From the NCBI RefSeq assembly GCF_017165765.1, contig NZ_JAFGZD010000017.1, forward strand, positions 1-64,000: DNA of 64,000 nucleotides. The letters run 5' to 3'. The stretch is from Pseudomonas capsici. Its GTDB lineage: Bacteria > Pseudomonadota > Gammaproteobacteria > Pseudomonadales > Pseudomonadaceae. A program made the translations under genes and the position numbers. Positions within the stretch are counted from its first letter, which is position 1. Each line of letters begins with the position of its first letter. The notes beneath the pieces are model-generated. The model worked only from the letters and a program-made list of their open reading frames with translations, searched no databases and was not told the DNA's origin. Shown here one piece after another: positions 43,466 to 53,017 of the stretch.

Positions 43466-44542
43466 ATGCGCGATCGGCTATTGGCTGCAGAGAAGGTAAA
43501 GGCCATCGATTGGCGAGATGACACTCTGTATCTTCTGGATCAGCGTGTGCTTCCGTTCGAGGAAACCTGGCACGCTTACAGCGGCGCTGCGGCAGTGGCC
43601 GAGGCGATTCGCTCGATGGTGGTGCGCGGTGCGCCCGCCATCGGTATCGCGGCGGCCTATGGCGTTGTGCTGGGTGCTCGCGCCCGTTTCGCGGCGGGTG
43701 GTGACTGGCTGACGGCGCTGGAGGCGGATTTTTCGCTGCTCGCGGACTCGCGTCCCACGGCAGTCAATCTGTTCTGGGCGCTGAACCGCATGCGCGAGCG
43801 CCTGCAACGCCTCAAGGAAGGGGATGATCCCCTGGCTGTTCTGGAGGCCGAAGCCGTTGCGATCCACCTGAGCGACCGTGAAGCCAACCTGACCATGGCG
43901 CAGCTGGGCGCAGATCTGATTCGCAAGCATCAGGGCAACCTGCAGGCGGTTCTGACCCATTGCAATACCGGTGCTCTGGCCACGGGCGGCTTTGGCACCG
44001 CGCTGGGCGTGATCCGTGCCGCGCATCTGGAAGGCATGATCGAACACGTCTACGCCGATGAAACCCGGCCATGGCTGCAGGGTTCGCGCCTGACGGCATG
44101 GGAACTGGCCAACGAAGGCATTCCGGTCACCCTCAATGCCGACTCCGCCGCTGCACACCTGATGCGCACCAAAGGCATCACCTGGGTCATCGTCGGAGCC
44201 GATCGCATTACTGCCAATGGCGATGTGGCCAACAAGATCGGCACCTATCAGCTGGCCGTTGCGGCCATGCACCATGGCGTGCGCTTCATGGTGGTAGCGC
44301 CAAGTTCCACCATCGACATGGACACGCCCAGCGGTGAAGACATCGTCATCGAGGAGCGTGACGGTCGCGAACTGCTGGAAGTGGGCGGTCATCGCGTGGG
44401 AGCCGATGTCGAGGCCTTCAATCCGGTGTTCGATGTGACGCCTGCGGACCTGATCGATGCCATCGTGACCGAAAAGGGCGTCGTCGAGCGTCCGGACACG
44501 GCCAAGATGCTCCAGCTCATGAGTCGCAAGCATCTGCATTGA
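43466..44542 (+). CDS. mtnA: Methylthioribose-1-phosphate isomerase
   Basis: MtnA converts methylthioribose-1-phosphate to methylthioribulose-1-phosphate in the methionine salvage pathway. The 358-residue protein contains YSGAAAVAEAIRSMVVRGAPAIGIAAAYG, HCNTGALATGGFGTALG, VYADETRPWLQG, and the conserved Asp/Asn region IVGADRITANGDVANKIGTY. The ATG at 43466 gives MRDRLLAAEKVKAIDWRD, the start expected for Pseudomonas; an ATG at 43451 would add five residues. The divergent deaminase gene provides an alternative entry to this pathway. Confidence 0.94.
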   Translation: MRDRLLAAEKVKAIDWRDDTLYLLDQRVLPFEETWHAYSGAAAVAEAIRSMVVRGAPAIGIAAAYGVVLGARARFAAGGDWLTALEADFSLLADSRPTAVNLFWALNRMRERLQRLKEGDDPLAVLEAEAVAIHLSDREANLTMAQLGADLIRKHQGNLQAVLTHCNTGALATGGFGTALGVIRAAHLEGMIEHVYADETRPWLQGSRLTAWELANEGIPVTLNADSAAAHLMRTKGITWVIVGADRITANGDVANKIGTYQLAVAAMHHGVRFMVVAPSSTIDMDTPSGEDIVIEERDGRELLEVGGHRVGADVEAFNPVFDVTPADLIDAIVTEKGVVERPDTAKMLQLMSRKHLH

Positions 44543-44599
44543 TCGTTTTGCGGGCGGCCTGTTTTCAACGCTTTCAAAGGATAGGAGCGTGACGGCGAT

Positions 44600-44612
44600 T
44601 GTGGTAATATCC
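44600..44612 (+). promoter_or_regulatory. gyrA: Possible gyrA promoter -10 region
   Basis: TAATAT (44605-44610) lies 168 bases before the gyrA start in the mtnA-gyrA gap; an upstream -35 is not obvious. Confidence 0.3.
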
Positions 44613-44777
44613 GGCGGTTTCCAACGGCGCTATCAGTAGTCGCCCTTACTGCGCAGATCCATGGCATAACTCGTTGATTTGTCGTAAGTCGTTGCCTGGC
44701 AAAGGCCGGCAGCGGCGAGCTTCGCCTATCCCGTATGGATGTGCGAGGTTTCACCAGAAAAAGGAATCAGGCTTCTC

Positions 44778-47558
44778 ATGGGCGAACTGGCCAAAGAAAT
44801 CCTCCCGGTCAATATCGAAGACGAGCTGAAGCAGTCCTACCTCGACTACGCGATGAGCGTGATCGTCGGGCGCGCACTGCCGGATGCGCGCGATGGCTTG
44901 AAGCCCGTGCACCGGCGTGTGCTGTACGCAATGAGCGAGCTGGGTAACGACTGGAACAAGCCGTACAAGAAATCCGCTCGTGTGGTTGGTGACGTAATCG
45001 GTAAGTACCACCCGCATGGCGATACCGCTGTCTACGACACCATCGTTCGTATGGCGCAGCCCTTTTCGCTGCGCTACCTGCTGGTAGACGGTCAGGGCAA
45101 CTTCGGTTCGGTCGACGGCGACAACGCCGCGGCCATGCGATACACCGAAGTGCGCATGACCAAGCTGGCTCACGAACTGCTGGCCGACCTGCACAAGGAA
45201 ACCGTGGACTGGGTGCCCAACTATGACGGCACCGAGCAGATCCCGGCGGTCATGCCCACCCGCATTCCCAACCTGCTGGTCAATGGTTCCAGCGGTATTG
45301 CCGTGGGTATGGCGACCAATATTCCGCCGCACAACCTCGGTGAAGTCATCGACGGTTGCCTGGCCCTGATCGACAACCCCGAAGTGACTGTCGACGAGTT
45401 GATGCAATACATTCCCGGCCCGGACTTCCCGACGGCGGGGATCATCAACGGTCGTGCCGGCATCATCGAAGCCTATCGCACCGGCCGTGGCCGCATTTAT
45501 ATGCGTGCCCGTTCGATTGTCGAGGACATCGACAAGGTAGGCGGTCGTCAGCAGATCGTCATTACCGAGCTGCCTTACCAGTTGAACAAGGCTCGCCTGA
45601 TCGAGAAGATCGCCGAGCTGGTAAAAGAGAAGAAGCTCGAAGGTATCACCGAGCTGCGCGACGAGTCCGACAAGGACGGTATGCGCGTGGTCATCGAGCT
45701 GCGTCGTGGCGAGGTTCCGGAGGTCATCCTCAACAACCTCTACGCCCAGACCCAGCTGCAAAGCGTATTCGGTATCAACATCGTTGCATTGATCGACGGC
45801 CGTCCGCGAATCCTCAATCTCAAGGATCTGCTGGAAGCCTTCGTCCGTCACCGCCGCGAAGTGGTTACCCGTCGTACTGTCTTCGAGCTGCGCAAGGCGC
45901 GTGAGCGCGGGCACATTCTCGAAGGTCAGGCAGTTGCGCTGTCGAACATCGACCCTGTCATCGCCCTCATCAAGGCTTCGCCTTCTCCGGCCGAAGCCAA
46001 GGAAGGTCTGATCAGCACGCCCTGGGAATCCAGCGCAGTGGTCGAGATGGTCGAGCGTGCCGGTGCCGACTCCTGCCGTCCGGAAAACCTCGATCCACAG
46101 TACGGCCTGCGTGATGGCAAGTATTTCCTGTCGCCGGAACAGGCTCAGGCGATTCTCGAGTTGCGTCTGCATCGCCTGACCGGTCTGGAGCATGAAAAAC
46201 TGCTCACCGAGTATCAGGAAATCCTCAACCAGATCGGCGAACTGATCCGCATCCTCGGCAGCGCTACGCGCCTGATGGAAGTGATCCGCGAAGAACTGGA
46301 ACTGATTCGCTCCGAATATGGCGATGTGCGCCGCACCGAGATTCTCGATGCGCGTCTGGACCTGACCCTGGGCGACCTGATCACCGAAGAAGAGCGGGTT
46401 GTCACCATCTCCCACGGCGGCTATGCCAAGACCCAGCCATTGGCGGTCTATCAGGCTCAGCGTCGCGGTGGTAAAGGCAAATCGGCTACCGGCGTCAAGG
46501 ATGAGGACTACATCGCTCACCTGCTGGTTGCCAACAGCCACACCACGCTATTGATGTTCTCCAGCAAGGGCAAGGTCTACTGGCTCAAGACCTACGAAAT
46601 TCCTGAGGCTTCCCGTGCTGCCCGCGGTCGTCCACTGGTCAATCTGCTGCCTCTGGACGAGGGTGAATACATCACCGCCATGCTGCCGATCGACCTTGAG
46701 GCGCTGCAGCAGAGTGCAGGCGCCGACGACGAGCTGGAAGATGCCGAAGAGTCGGTGATCGAAGGTGAAGTGGTCGAGGCCGAGGAAATCGACGAAGAAG
46801 ACGGCGATACGCCGGAACTGGTTGCCGAGCCTACGGGTGCCTACATCTTCATGGCCACGGCCTTCGGTACGGTCAAGAAGACGCCTCTGGCGCAGTTCTC
46901 CCGTCCTCGTTCCAGCGGCCTGATCGCCCTGAAACTCAAGGAAGGCGACACCCTGATTGCCGTTGCGATTACCGACGGTGCCAAGGAAGTCATGCTGTTC
47001 TCCGACGCCGGCAAGGTCATCCGTTTCGCCGAGAGCGATGTTCGTCAGATGGGCCGCGGCGCTCGTGGTGTGCGCGGGATGAAGATCGGCAAGGGCCGAC
47101 TGATTTCCATGCTGATCCCCGAGTCGGGCGCGCAGATTCTCACCGCTTCCGAGCGTGGTTTCGGCAAGCGCACCCTGTTGAGCAAGTTCCCGCGTCGCGG
47201 TCGTGGCGGTCAGGGCGTCATCGCCATGGTCACCAAGGGGCGTAACGGTAAGCTGATCGGCGCTGTGCAGGTTCAGGAAGGCGAGGAAATCATGCTGATT
47301 TCCGATCAGGGTACGCTGGTGCGCACCCGGGTCGACGAAGTGTCGCGTCTGGATCGCAACACCCAGGGTGTCACCCTGATCAAGCTTGCCAGCGACGAAA
47401 CCCTGGTAGGCCTGGAGCGTGTCCAGGAACCATCGGAAGTCGAAGATGACGAGCTTGACGGCGAAATCGTCGATGGCGTCGTTGTCGAGTCGGACGATGC
47501 CGACGAGCTGCAAGTCGATGCCGATGCCGCTGCGGACGATGACGAAACGCAAGGCTGA
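44778..47558 (+). CDS. gyrA: DNA gyrase subunit A
   Basis: GyrA forms with GyrB the type II topoisomerase that introduces negative supercoils. The 926-residue protein has the catalytic Tyr122 (AAAMRYTEVRM), the quinolone-resistance region YHPHGDTAVYDT with Thr83 and Asp87 in the susceptible state for Pseudomonas, the GyrA box QRRGGKG, and a C-terminal beta-pinwheel. An acidic insert (about residues 643-690) and an acidic tail (after about 890) are present, a feature of Pseudomonas GyrA. The ATG at 44778 gives the standard MGELAKEILPVNIEDELKQS start. Confidence 0.98.
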   Translation: MGELAKEILPVNIEDELKQSYLDYAMSVIVGRALPDARDGLKPVHRRVLYAMSELGNDWNKPYKKSARVVGDVIGKYHPHGDTAVYDTIVRMAQPFSLRYLLVDGQGNFGSVDGDNAAAMRYTEVRMTKLAHELLADLHKETVDWVPNYDGTEQIPAVMPTRIPNLLVNGSSGIAVGMATNIPPHNLGEVIDGCLALIDNPEVTVDELMQYIPGPDFPTAGIINGRAGIIEAYRTGRGRIYMRARSIVEDIDKVGGRQQIVITELPYQLNKARLIEKIAELVKEKKLEGITELRDESDKDGMRVVIELRRGEVPEVILNNLYAQTQLQSVFGINIVALIDGRPRILNLKDLLEAFVRHRREVVTRRTVFELRKARERGHILEGQAVALSNIDPVIALIKASPSPAEAKEGLISTPWESSAVVEMVERAGADSCRPENLDPQYGLRDGKYFLSPEQAQAILELRLHRLTGLEHEKLLTEYQEILNQIGELIRILGSATRLMEVIREELELIRSEYGDVRRTEILDARLDLTLGDLITEEERVVTISHGGYAKTQPLAVYQAQRRGGKGKSATGVKDEDYIAHLLVANSHTTLLMFSSKGKVYWLKTYEIPEASRAARGRPLVNLLPLDEGEYITAMLPIDLEALQQSAGADDELEDAEESVIEGEVVEAEEIDEEDGDTPELVAEPTGAYIFMATAFGTVKKTPLAQFSRPRSSGLIALKLKEGDTLIAVAITDGAKEVMLFSDAGKVIRFAESDVRQMGRGARGVRGMKIGKGRLISMLIPESGAQILTASERGFGKRTLLSKFPRRGRGGQGVIAMVTKGRNGKLIGAVQVQEGEEIMLISDQGTLVRTRVDEVSRLDRNTQGVTLIKLASDETLVGLERVQEPSEVEDDELDGEIVDGVVVESDDADELQVDADAAADDDETQG

Positions 47559-47692
47559 GCGGTAACGTAAACCGGCAAGGGCTGGCCTGTCCGTGAGTGC
47601 GTATGCATTGCGGGCGCGTCGGCCCTTGCGACATTCGGTCATGAGGCCGGAAAAGAAGCGCGTAAGACCCAACGCATTTGACGAGAGTGGAT

Positions 47693-48778
47693 ATGAGCAA
47701 GCGAGCCTTTAACTTTTGCGCAGGTCCCGCTGCGCTTCCTGAAACGGTTCTGTTGCGTGCCCAGGCGGAGCTTCTGGATTGGCACGGCAAGGGCCTGTCC
47801 GTGATGGAAATGAGTCATCGCAGCGATGAGTTCATCTCCATTGCCAACAAGGCCGAGCAGGATCTTCGCGATCTGCTGACCATCCCCTCGAACTACAAGG
47901 TGCTGTTCCTGCAAGGCGGTGCCAGCCAGCAGTTTGCCCAGATCGCCCTGAATCTGCTGCCGGAAAACGGCAAGGCCGACTACATCGATACCGGTATCTG
48001 GTCACGCAAGGCCATTGAAGAAGCTTCGCGCTACGGTACGGTCAATATCGCTGCCAGCGCCAAGCCCTACGATTATTTCGCCATTCCTGGCCAGAACGAA
48101 TGGAAGCTGTCCAAAGACGCTGCCTACGTTCATTACGCGCCGAACGAAACCATCGGTGGACTGGAATTCGACTGGATTCCGGAAACTGGCGATGTGCCTC
48201 TGGTTGCGGACATGTCCTCCGACATTCTGTCCCGCCCGGTGGATGTCTCGCGCTTCGGCATGATCTATGCCGGTGCCCAGAAGAATATCGGTCCGAGCGG
48301 CATCGTCGTCGTGATCATTCGCGAAGACCTGCTGGGGCGTGCCCGTGCGCTTTGCCCGACCATGCTCGATTACAAGGTCGCTGCCGATAACGCCTCGATG
48401 TACAACACGCCGCCGACTCTGGCCTGGTATCTGTCCGGCCTGGTTTTCGAATGGCTCAAGGATCAGGGTGGCGTCGAAGCCATCGGCAAGCTCAATGAAG
48501 TCAAGAAACGTACCCTGTATGACTTCATCGACTCCAGCGAACTGTACAGCAATCCGATCAACAAGCCGGATCGTTCCTGGATGAACGTGCCGTTCCGTCT
48601 GGCCGATGATCGTCTGGACAAGCCGTTCCTGGCGGGCGCCGATGCCAATGGCCTGCTCAACCTCAAGGGGCATCGCTCGGTCGGTGGTATGCGTGCCTCC
48701 ATCTACAATGCTGTCGACATCAATGCAGTCAATGCGCTGGTGACCTACATGAAAGACTTCGAGAAGGAGCACGGCTGA
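47693..48778 (+). CDS. serC: Phosphoserine aminotransferase
   Basis: SerC makes phosphoserine (serine pathway) and a related intermediate in pyridoxal phosphate synthesis. The 361-residue protein starts SKRAFNFCAGPAALPETVL, has EMSHRS, LQGGASQQFAQ, and the PLP lysine in YAGAQKNIGPSGIVVVI. Start at 47693 with GAGAGTGG upstream. The pheA ATG overlaps its stop (TGATG). Confidence 0.97.
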   Translation: MSKRAFNFCAGPAALPETVLLRAQAELLDWHGKGLSVMEMSHRSDEFISIANKAEQDLRDLLTIPSNYKVLFLQGGASQQFAQIALNLLPENGKADYIDTGIWSRKAIEEASRYGTVNIAASAKPYDYFAIPGQNEWKLSKDAAYVHYAPNETIGGLEFDWIPETGDVPLVADMSSDILSRPVDVSRFGMIYAGAQKNIGPSGIVVVIIREDLLGRARALCPTMLDYKVAADNASMYNTPPTLAWYLSGLVFEWLKDQGGVEAIGKLNEVKKRTLYDFIDSSELYSNPINKPDRSWMNVPFRLADDRLDKPFLAGADANGLLNLKGHRSVGGMRASIYNAVDINAVNALVTYMKDFEKEHG

Positions 48779-49872
48779 TGTCCGAGCAAGAACTCAAGGC
48801 GCTGCGCGTCCGCATCGACAGCCTGGACGAAAAGGTTCTGGAGTTGATCAGCGAGCGTGCACGCTGCGCGCAGGAAGTGGCGCGGGTGAAAATGTCCTCG
48901 CTGGCGGAAGGCGAAGAGCCTGTGTTCTATCGTCCCGAGCGTGAAGCTCAGGTGCTCAAGCGGGTCATGGAGCGTAATCGCGGTCCGCTGAGCAATGAAG
49001 AAATGGCGCGTCTGTTTCGCGAGATCATGTCTTCCTGCCTGGCCCTTGAGCAGCCGTTGAAAGTCGCCTATCTGGGGCCTGAAGGGACCTTTACCCAGGC
49101 CGCAGCCATGAAGCACTTCGGGCATGCGGTCATCAGCCGGCCCATGGCGGCTATCGATGAAGTGTTCCGTGAAGTGGTTGCCGGTGCCGTGAATTTCGGT
49201 GTCGTGCCGGTGGAAAACTCCACCGAGGGCGCGGTCAACCACACCCTCGACAGCTTCCTCGAACACGACATGGTCATCTGTGGCGAAGTCGAGCTGCGCA
49301 TTCACCACCATTTGCTGGTGGGGGAAAGCACCAAGACCAAAAGCATCAGTCGTATCTATTCCCATGCCCAGTCGCTGGCGCAGTGCCGCAAATGGCTGGA
49401 CGCCCATTATCCGAATGTCGAGCGCGTTGCGGTTGCCAGCAATGCCGAAGCGGCCAAGCGGGTCAAGAGCGAGTGGAATTCCGCAGCCATTGCCGGGGAT
49501 ATGGCGGCAGACCTGTATGGTCTGACTCGTCTGGCCGAGAAGATCGAAGACCGTCCCGACAACTCTACGCGATTCCTGATCATCGGCAGTCAGGAAGTGC
49601 CGCCGACCGGTGACGACAAGACTTCGATCATTGTGTCGATGAGCAACAAGCCGGGTGCCTTGCATGAGTTGCTGGTGCCGTTTCATGAAAACGGTCTGGA
49701 CCTGACCCGCATCGAGACTCGTCCGTCGCGCAGTGGCAAGTGGACTTACGTCTTCTTCATCGATTTCGTGGGGCATCACCAGGATCCGCTGGTCAAGGCG
49801 GTGCTGGAGAAGATCAGTCATGAAGCCGTTGCCCTGAAGGTATTGGGTTCCTACCCGAAAGCGGTTCTTTGA
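48778..49872 (+). CDS. pheA: Bifunctional chorismate mutase/prephenate dehydratase (P-protein)
   Basis: PheA converts chorismate to prephenate and then to phenylpyruvate. The 364-residue protein has an N-terminal chorismate mutase helix bundle (about 1-90, LRVRIDSLDEKVLELISERARCAQEVARVK), a dehydratase domain with AYLGPEGTFTQAA, VPVENSTEGAVNHTLD and the conserved STRFLIIG, and a C-terminal ACT domain (about 275-360) with the GALHELLVPF ESRPSR-like region for phenylalanine feedback (here NGLDLTRIETRPSR). It overlaps serC by one base, and a relic of hisC follows. Confidence 0.97.
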   Translation: MSEQELKALRVRIDSLDEKVLELISERARCAQEVARVKMSSLAEGEEPVFYRPEREAQVLKRVMERNRGPLSNEEMARLFREIMSSCLALEQPLKVAYLGPEGTFTQAAAMKHFGHAVISRPMAAIDEVFREVVAGAVNFGVVPVENSTEGAVNHTLDSFLEHDMVICGEVELRIHHHLLVGESTKTKSISRIYSHAQSLAQCRKWLDAHYPNVERVAVASNAEAAKRVKSEWNSAAIAGDMAADLYGLTRLAEKIEDRPDNSTRFLIIGSQEVPPTGDDKTSIIVSMSNKPGALHELLVPFHENGLDLTRIETRPSRSGKWTYVFFIDFVGHHQDPLVKAVLEKISHEAVALKVLGSYPKAVL

Positions 49873-49883
49873 AGGGGCGATAC

Positions 49884-49976
49884 ATGAGCAGCGATTTCCT
49901 CACCCCGGCGCTGCCGGGTGTGCAAACAGATTCGCCTTGCGCGAGTGCCAGCCACAAGGTTTCTGCGCGTGGTTGA
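49884..49976 (+). pseudogene. hisC: Relic of hisC (histidinol-phosphate aminotransferase) between pheA and tyrA-aroA
   Basis: A 31-codon frame with AAGGGGCGATAC before its ATG encodes MSSDFLTPALPGVQTDSP, which matches the start of Pseudomonas HisC (MSxDFLxxAxPGVQxLSP), then 12 unrelated residues and a stop. The rest of the roughly 370-codon gene is absent. In other Pseudomonas a hisC-type gene sits exactly here. The fragment ends in an eight-base overlap with the tyrA-aroA start (49969), so it may still couple translation. The match is from memory and not from alignment. Confidence 0.65.
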
Positions 49977-52209
49977 TTTCACGTCGGTGTCATCCGTTCG
50001 GCCTGTCATCGGTCGGCTTGTAGTCGTCGGTCTCGGGCTGATCGGCGGTTCCTTTGCCAAGGGTGTTCGCGAAAGCGGTTTGTGCCATGAGGTTGTGGGG
50101 GTCGATCTTGATCCGAAATCCCGCGCGCTGGCCGTTGAACTTGGGGTCGTGGATCGCTGCGAGGCGGATCTGGCAACCGCATGCCGTGGTGCTGATGTCA
50201 TTCAGCTTGCTGTCCCGATCCTGGCCATGGAAAAGCTTCTTGGCTTGCTGGCTCCTCTGGATCTCGGCGATGCAGTCCTGACGGATGTCGGCAGTGCCAA
50301 GGGTAATGTGGTGCGGGCCGCCCGGCTTGCCTTTGGTCATATGCCAGCCCGTTTCGTGCCCGGGCATCCGATTGCCGGTTCCGAGCAGAGTGGCGTCGAA
50401 GCCTCCAACTCGGAGCTGTTCCGGCGTCACAAGGTAATCCTGACGCCGCTGGCCGAGACCGATCCTGCTGCCGTGGCGCTGGTTGATCGTCTCTGGTCGG
50501 TGCTGGGGGCCGATGTCGAGCATATGCAGGTCGAGCGTCACGACGAGGTGCTGGCTGCGACCAGTCACTTGCCGCATCTGCTGGCATTCGGTCTGGTGGA
50601 TTCCCTGGCCAAGCGTAACGAAAACCTGGAGATCTTCAGGTATGCGGCGGGCGGTTTCCGTGACTTCACTCGCATCGCGGGCAGCGATCCGGTGATGTGG
50701 CACGATATCTTCCTGGCCAACCGCGAAGCCGTTCTGCGCACTCTGGATACCTTCCGCAGTGACCTGGATGCCTTGCGTGAAGCCGTGGATACCGGCGACG
50801 GGCATCAATTGCTGGGTGTGTTTACCCGTGCACGGGTTGCCCGGGAGCACTTCGGCAAGATTCTCGCCCGTCGCGCCTATGTGGAACCTGTCAGTGCGAA
50901 CCTGGTTTTTGTCGCCAACCCCGGAGGCCGGGTCACTGGCAGCATCCGGGTGCCGGGTGATAAATCCATCTCCCATCGCTCGATCATGCTGGGGTCTCTG
51001 GCTGAAGGCGTTACCGAGGTTGAAGGCTTCCTGGAAGGCGAGGACGCGCTGGCCACCTTGCAGGCCTTCCGTGATATGGGGGTCGTGATCGAAGGGCCGC
51101 ATCATGGCCGCGTGGTCATTCATGGTGTAGGCATGCGCGGTCTCAAGGCTGCACCCGGTCCGATCTATCTGGGGAATTCCGGAACCTCCATGCGTCTGCT
51201 GGCAGGTCTGCTGGCGGCGCAGGATTTCGACAGCACCCTGACGGGCGATGCTTCGTTGTCCAGACGGCCCATGAGTCGTGTGGTCGATCCGCTGCGGGCC
51301 ATGGGTGCGGTCATCGAAACGGCGGCCGATGGTCGTCCTCCGCTGACCATTCATGCTGTCGGCAAGCTTTCGGGTCAGGCCTATGCCACGCCTATGGCCA
51401 GTGCCCAGGTCAAATCCTCTCTGCTGCTGGCCGGGCTATATGCCGATGGCGAGACTATAGTCAGCGAGCCGGCGCTTACTCGCGATCATACCGAGCGTAT
51501 GCTGCGCGGCTTCGGCTATCCAGTGGCCGTCGATGGCAACAGGATTTCGCTGGAGTCCGGGCACAGGCTGCTGGCGACTCGCATAGAAGTGCCTGCCGAT
51601 ATTTCTTCGGCCGCGTTTTTCATGGTCGCGGCATCGATTGGCGAAGATTCCGAACTGCTGCTCGAGCATGTGGGCGTCAATCCGACACGTATCGGTGTTA
51701 TCGATATTCTTCGCCTGATGGGCGGCGATATCACGCTGGAAAATCCGCGTGAGGTCGGAGGTGAGCCGGTTGCGGACCTGCGAGTGCGTTCGGCCTCCCT
51801 GAAGGGGATAGACATTCCCGAGGCGCTGGTGCCGTTGGCCATCGACGAGTTTCCGGTGCTGTTCGTCGCTGCGGCCTGTGCCCAGGGGCGTACTGTCCTG
51901 CGCGGTGCTCAGGAGTTGCGAGTCAAGGAGTCGGACCGGATTCAGGCCATGGCTGATGGTCTGCTGGCATTGGGTATCAAGGTTGAGCCCACGCCGGATG
52001 GCATTATTATTGAAGGCGGTTCCATGGGCGGTGCCGAGATCGATGCTCATGGCGATCACCGCATTGCAATGGCATTCAGCGTTGCATCGCTGCGGGCATC
52101 GGCACCGATCCGTATTCACGATTGTGCGAACGTCGCCACATCGTTTCCCAATTTTCTGGCGCTGTGCGCTCAAGTCGGTATGCGTGTCGCGCAAGAGGAT
52201 AAAAAGTGA
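49969..52209 (+). CDS. aroA: Fused prephenate dehydrogenase and EPSP synthase
   Basis: This 746-residue fusion makes 4-hydroxyphenylpyruvate from prephenate with NAD+ (TyrA part, residues about 1-310) and EPSP from shikimate-3-phosphate (AroA part, about 317-746). TyrA has GRLVVVGLGLIGGSFAKG, TDVGSAKGNVV and HPIAGSEQSG; AroA has GDKSISHRSIMLGSLAEG, LGNSGTSMRLLAGLLA, LSRRPM and AHGDHRIAMA. GTG at 49969 (AAGGT upstream) is the chosen start; GTG at 49987 is possible. The fusion order is characteristic of pseudomonads. Upstream frame to 49918 is relic sequence. Confidence 0.94.
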   Translation: MVDFTSVSSVRPVIGRLVVVGLGLIGGSFAKGVRESGLCHEVVGVDLDPKSRALAVELGVVDRCEADLATACRGADVIQLAVPILAMEKLLGLLAPLDLGDAVLTDVGSAKGNVVRAARLAFGHMPARFVPGHPIAGSEQSGVEASNSELFRRHKVILTPLAETDPAAVALVDRLWSVLGADVEHMQVERHDEVLAATSHLPHLLAFGLVDSLAKRNENLEIFRYAAGGFRDFTRIAGSDPVMWHDIFLANREAVLRTLDTFRSDLDALREAVDTGDGHQLLGVFTRARVAREHFGKILARRAYVEPVSANLVFVANPGGRVTGSIRVPGDKSISHRSIMLGSLAEGVTEVEGFLEGEDALATLQAFRDMGVVIEGPHHGRVVIHGVGMRGLKAAPGPIYLGNSGTSMRLLAGLLAAQDFDSTLTGDASLSRRPMSRVVDPLRAMGAVIETAADGRPPLTIHAVGKLSGQAYATPMASAQVKSSLLLAGLYADGETIVSEPALTRDHTERMLRGFGYPVAVDGNRISLESGHRLLATRIEVPADISSAAFFMVAASIGEDSELLLEHVGVNPTRIGVIDILRLMGGDITLENPREVGGEPVADLRVRSASLKGIDIPEALVPLAIDEFPVLFVAAACAQGRTVLRGAQELRVKESDRIQAMADGLLALGIKVEPTPDGIIIEGGSMGGAEIDAHGDHRIAMAFSVASLRASAPIRIHDCANVATSFPNFLALCAQVGMRVAQEDKK

Positions 52210-52895
52210 AAATCAAAGCACCTGTTATTACCATCGACGGCCCTAGCGGTTCAGGAAAGGGCACTGTTGCAGGCTTGCTGGCCAGGCATCTGGGCTGGTG
52301 CCTGCTCGATTCCGGCGCTCTTTACCGCCTGCTGGCCTTCGCGGCGCGCAATCACGGTGTCGACCTGACCAATGAAGAAGCCCTGAAACTGCTGGCTGCG
52401 CATCTCGATGTGCAGTTCGAGACGGCTTCCGGCGGTCAGGGACAGCGCATCATCCTCGAGGGCGAGGACGTTACCCATGCCATCCGCAACGAGCAGATCG
52501 GCAGTGGCGCTTCCCAGGTCGCTTCCTTGCCCGCCGTGCGCGATGCCTTGCTGCAACGCCAGCGTGCGTTTCAGGAAGAACCGGGGCTGGTGGCCGATGG
52601 CCGCGACATGGGAACGGTAGTTTTTCCCGATGCGCCGCTGAAGATCTTTCTCACTGCCAGTGCCGAGGAGCGTGCACGCCGTCGTTACTTGCAGTTGAAG
52701 GCCAAGGGCGATGATGTTAGTCTGTCGAGTCTGCTAGATGAGATATGTGCGCGCGATGAGCGTGACACCCAGCGAGCGGTAGCCCCGCTCAAGCCGGCGC
52801 ATGACGCCATACAGCTGGATTCCACCGAATTATCCATCGAGCAGGTGCTGGAACGCATTCTGAGTGAGGTCGCATTACGCGATATCGCCGGGTGA
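52206..52895 (+). CDS. cmk: Cytidylate kinase
   Basis: Cmk phosphorylates CMP and dCMP to the diphosphates for nucleic acid synthesis. The 229-residue protein begins with the P-loop ITIDGPSGSGKGTVAGLLA, then LDSGALYRLLAF, and has RDMGTVVFPDAPLKIFLTASAEERARRR. GTG at 52206 overlaps the tyrA-aroA stop (GTGA), so it is translated in a coupled way. rpsA follows after 122 bases. Confidence 0.96.
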   Translation: MKIKAPVITIDGPSGSGKGTVAGLLARHLGWCLLDSGALYRLLAFAARNHGVDLTNEEALKLLAAHLDVQFETASGGQGQRIILEGEDVTHAIRNEQIGSGASQVASLPAVRDALLQRQRAFQEEPGLVADGRDMGTVVFPDAPLKIFLTASAEERARRRYLQLKAKGDDVSLSSLLDEICARDERDTQRAVAPLKPAHDAIQLDSTELSIEQVLERILSEVALRDIAG

Positions 52896-53017
52896 TCAAG
52901 GAGTTGCACAGGCGACCAGATTCAGTCCTGACAGCTTCCTTTTACATGAACGAAACCCACGTTTTCTGGGACGTGGCAGATGGGCGTATTCTTCGCCCTT
53001 GATCAACAGGAATTAAA

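Noticed and set aside
44751..46541. 596-codon minus-strand frame over gyrA
   Set aside because: Antisense shadow of a highly conserved gene.
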